Source: CAYWPG01 sp964460035 (GTDB lineage: Bacteria; Pseudomonadota; Gammaproteobacteria; Nitrococcales; AK92). Taken from it: a stretch of DNA of 64,000 nucleotides. The notes beneath the pieces are model-generated. The model saw only the letters and a program-made list of their open reading frames with translations. It did no database searches and had not been told where the DNA came from. Below, in pieces: positions 61,862 to 64,000 of this stretch. The translations under genes were made by a program, and so were the position numbers. Position 1 is the stretch's first letter; every line of letters begins with the position of its first letter. The DNA is taken from positions 9,834-73,833 of the forward strand of contig CAYWPG010000015.1 of assembly GCA_964460035.1 (NCBI GenBank), read 5' to 3'.

Positions 61862-62509
61862 TTAACCGGCAAGCTCGGCGGCATTGGCAGGTATCGTTTG
61901 CCGCACGCCCATTAGCGTCAAGATCTGCCTTTGCGCCGCCTCTAAGATTCCCCGCCGCTCGTCTTCGTTGGGGATCGTTTTAGCGATCGCCACCGCGCCG
62001 ACCAGCAGCCCGAGAACGACCCTGGACCTCTCGGTTACATTGTCATCCGCTGCGTCGGCCCGCTCTCGGTACAGTCTCTTCAGCGCTCGCATCCGGTTTT
62101 CGATCAGCCTTCTGAGGCTCTCGTACGAGACGCGGAACAGCCGCTGCACTCTCGCGTTAGGGGTGCCTACCTCGTTGAACAGAATCGCCTCGGGGCCTGG
62201 CGCATCAGGGGCCTGCTTGCTGTTGCGCAGGCTCCAGTAGCTATCGATCAAGGCCACCAGTTGCCCGCCCGACAAGGGCGCCTTGATCAAGCGCGCCGGT
62301 CGTGCATTCTTGAGAAGATTGATGAGCGAGGCCCGATAAAGCGCTTCCTTGGACGCAAAGTGCGCGTAGAACGCTCCGTGCGTCATCTTAACCTCGCGCA
62401 TGATCTGCCCTATTGAAACCTTCTCGAAGCCGTAACGGCAGAACAGCCGTGCGGCTGCCTGCAGTATCTTTTCCTTCGATTGCTGTTTACGGGTTTTCGC
62501 GGAAGGCAT
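61862..62509 (-). CDS. TetR-family transcriptional regulator
   Basis: A protein of 215 residues from ATG 62509. Helix-turn-helix region MPSAKTRKQQSKEKILQAAARLFCRYGFEKVSIGQIMREVKMTHGAFYAHFASKEALYRASL is clear. C-terminal helices (about 60-210) form the ligand pocket. It is divergent from the ketosynthase gene at 62.7 kb and may regulate it; the operator candidate at 62650-62668 sits in between. Ligand unknown, perhaps a fatty-acyl compound. Confidence 0.87.
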   Translation of the reverse strand: MPSAKTRKQQSKEKILQAAARLFCRYGFEKVSIGQIMREVKMTHGAFYAHFASKEALYRASLINLLKNARPARLIKAPLSGGQLVALIDSYWSLRNSKQAPDAPGPEAILFNEVGTPNARVQRLFRVSYESLRRLIENRMRALKRLYRERADAADDNVTERSRVVLGLLVGAVAIAKTIPNEDERRGILEAAQRQILTLMGVRQTIPANAAELAG

Positions 62510-62649
62510 AGTTCTCTCACCAAGCTCTCGGTGCCAAGGGCTTTGGATAGCGACCGCTGCGCCCAACAGTGAGAACCGTGGCAAACGGCCCTTTACCCCC
62601 GTCGGCGCAATACACCTGCAAAATATTATCTTGATCATATGTGGAGCGG

Positions 62650-62668
62650 CAGTACGGTTGCAGTACTG
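62650..62668. promoter_or_regulatory. Inverted repeat between TetR and ketosynthase genes
   Basis: CAGTAC (62650-62655) and GTACTG (62663-62668) form an exact inverted repeat with a 7-base spacer, the arrangement expected of a TetR operator. It lies 24 bp before the ketosynthase start. The regulator match is by position only. Confidence 0.4.
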
Positions 62669-62691
62669 GCAGTTTCCGCTTTGGAGGAACC

Positions 62692-63960
62692 ATGAGCTCC
62701 CCGATCGTTGTTACTGGCATGGGCATCGTCAGCCCTCTCGGTTGCGGCGTCGCGCCTGTGTGGCAGCGATTGACCGCAGGGCAGTCCGGAATCGGCCTGA
62801 TTGACCGCTTCGACACCACCGATTTTCCAATCAAGATCGCAGGCCTGGTGCCCAGGATCGAGAAAGACGCCGAAGCCGGTTTCGATCCCAACACCGTTAT
62901 CGAGCCGCAAGAGCGGAAAAAGCTCGATCTGTTCACGCTGTATGCGCTGGCGGCAGCCAAGGAGGCGCTCACGCAGGCGAATTGGTTTCCCAAAACCGAG
63001 AGCGAGAAACAGCGCACCGCGACGATCATCGCTACCGGTATCGGCGGCTTCACCACCATCACGCAGGCAGCCAAGACCTTGGAGACACGTGGCTACCGGC
63101 GCTTGTCGCCGTTCACGGTGCCAGCGTTCCTGGCCAACCTTGCCGCTGGCAATGTCTCGATCAAATACGGTTTCAAAGGCCCGCTCGGATGTCCGGTAAC
63201 CGCCTGTGCGGCCGGCATTCAAGCGATAGGCGACGGCATGCGCATCATCCGCAGCGGCGAGGCGGATGTCGCGCTGGTGGGGGGCGCGGAAGCCTGTGTG
63301 GACCCCTTGTCGCTGGCCGGATTCAATGCCTTGAAGGCCTTGTCCACCGAGGCCGAGCATCCGGCCAAGGCATCCCGGCCGTTCGAGAGGACACGCTCAG
63401 GCTTCGTGATGAGCGAAGGCGCGGGGCTTATGGTGATCGAGACGCTGGAGCATGCGCGGGCGCGCGGAGCAGTCCCGCTGGCCGTGCTTAGCGGCTATGG
63501 AACGAGTGCCGATGCTTACCATCTGACCTCCGGCCCGGAGGACGGCTCGGGAGCTGCGGCGGCGATGGAAGCCGCGCTGCGCATGGCGGAGCTGGAGCCG
63601 GACCGGATCGACTACATCAACGCGCACGCCACTTCCACGCCCGTGGGCGATGCGGCGGAAGTCGCCTCGCTGCGCAGAGTATTCGGCGCGGCCTTGCCGC
63701 GGGTGCCTATCTCCTCCACCAAGTCGGCCACCGGGCATCTGCTCGGCGCAGCGGGCGGCGTGGAAAGCATTTTCTCGGCCTTGGCGGTAATGCACGACCT
63801 GCTCCCGCCCACCATCAATATGGAGCAGCCCGACGAAGCGATGACGGACCTGGACTTCGTTCCTAATACCGCCAGAGAGCACCGCGTGCAGCACGCGCTG
63901 TGCAACGGCTTCGGCTTTGGCGGCGTCAACGCGACGCTGGTGTTGAGCAAGGTGCAGTAA
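62692..63960 (+). CDS. fabF: Beta-ketoacyl-ACP synthase, FabF family
   Basis: A protein of 422 residues from ATG 62692 (TTGGAGGAACC upstream). Catalytic triad: Cys in GCPVTACAAGIQAI (about 173), His in NAHATSTPVGD (about 312), and His in TKSATGHLLGAAGG (about 349). It is full length for KAS II. It performs decarboxylative Claisen condensation in fatty acid or a related secondary pathway. It stands alone, without acpP or fabG beside it, under a TetR gene, so it may belong to a specialised or regulated pathway continuing beyond the window. Confidence 0.92.
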   Translation: MSSPIVVTGMGIVSPLGCGVAPVWQRLTAGQSGIGLIDRFDTTDFPIKIAGLVPRIEKDAEAGFDPNTVIEPQERKKLDLFTLYALAAAKEALTQANWFPKTESEKQRTATIIATGIGGFTTITQAAKTLETRGYRRLSPFTVPAFLANLAAGNVSIKYGFKGPLGCPVTACAAGIQAIGDGMRIIRSGEADVALVGGAEACVDPLSLAGFNALKALSTEAEHPAKASRPFERTRSGFVMSEGAGLMVIETLEHARARGAVPLAVLSGYGTSADAYHLTSGPEDGSGAAAAMEAALRMAELEPDRIDYINAHATSTPVGDAAEVASLRRVFGAALPRVPISSTKSATGHLLGAAGGVESIFSALAVMHDLLPPTINMEQPDEAMTDLDFVPNTAREHRVQHALCNGFGFGGVNATLVLSKVQ

Positions 63961-64000
63961 GCGCTCCCCTCATCCGCCTGGGGAGAGGGGGAGAGTGGCT

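Overview
This is a high-GC stretch of a bacterial chromosome. The gene families (AcrAB/OprM-type RND pump, ssu/sfn sulfonate genes, CysTWA/Sbp sulfate uptake, lipopolysaccharide-core glycosyltransferases, MneA under a yybP-ykoY element) point to a gammaproteobacterium with a Pseudomonas-like sulfur-scavenging repertoire. I cannot name a genus. No rRNA, tRNA, CRISPR array, insertion sequence or prophage was recognised. The first gene (copper chaperone) is cut by the window edge.

Layout. 1-9 kb: PCu(A)C copper chaperone, a RES/Xre toxin-antitoxin pair, ChrA chromate transporter, a Fur-box-preceded TonB receptor, and a three-gene ABC exporter (fusion protein, permease, ATPase). 9.3-16 kb: a tripartite RND pump with divergent AcrR-type repressor and a clear AcrR-like operator. 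16-34.4 kb: a sulfur island with three sulfonate-type ABC importers, SsuD monooxygenase, two SfnB/DszC-like flavoenzymes, an SsuE-like FMN reductase, a flavin reductase, a Nudix hydrolase, a divergent peroxiredoxin, an AhpD-like protein and an AraC regulator. 34.7-41 kb: six overlapping or closely spaced envelope-polysaccharide genes (GT4, CDP-glycerol-transferase-like, GT2, GT8, O-antigen-ligase-like, GT8). 41-50 kb: a sulfate transporter operon (sbp-cysT-cysW-cysA) continuing into an alpha/beta hydrolase, a degenerate EAL protein and a sigma-54 activator, with a second, paralogous sigma-54 activator divergent from sbp. 50-64 kb: MerR-controlled metal permease, MneA with its riboswitch, a methyltransferase/polyprenyl synthase/membrane protein group, small stress-type proteins (MliC, DUF1801, VOC proteins, a frameshifted DUF1579), an ACR3-like permease, a chemoreceptor, a VPLPA-CTERM surface protein, and a TetR regulator divergent from a FabF-like ketosynthase.

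The main discovery is regulatory. A 16-bp palindrome, roughly CCGTK-N6-MACGG, occurs nine times in front of four transcription units: the ssuA/peroxiredoxin divergence, the flavin-reductase/SsuE operon, the AraC gene, and sbp-cysTWA. The copies within a cluster are spaced about two helical turns apart. Each unit also has a -24/-12 (sigma-54) promoter with exact GG-N10-GC geometry (sbp has GA for GC), and one has a perfect IHF consensus between site and promoter. Two sigma-54 enhancer-binding proteins are encoded in the window, one starting directly beside a cluster of these sites. I infer a self-contained sigma-54 sulfur-limitation regulon, with the AraC protein as a possible second tier controlling the third importer.

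Starts were chosen from ribosome-binding sites, overlaps and promoter positions. They often differ from the longest open frame; this is stated in each entry.
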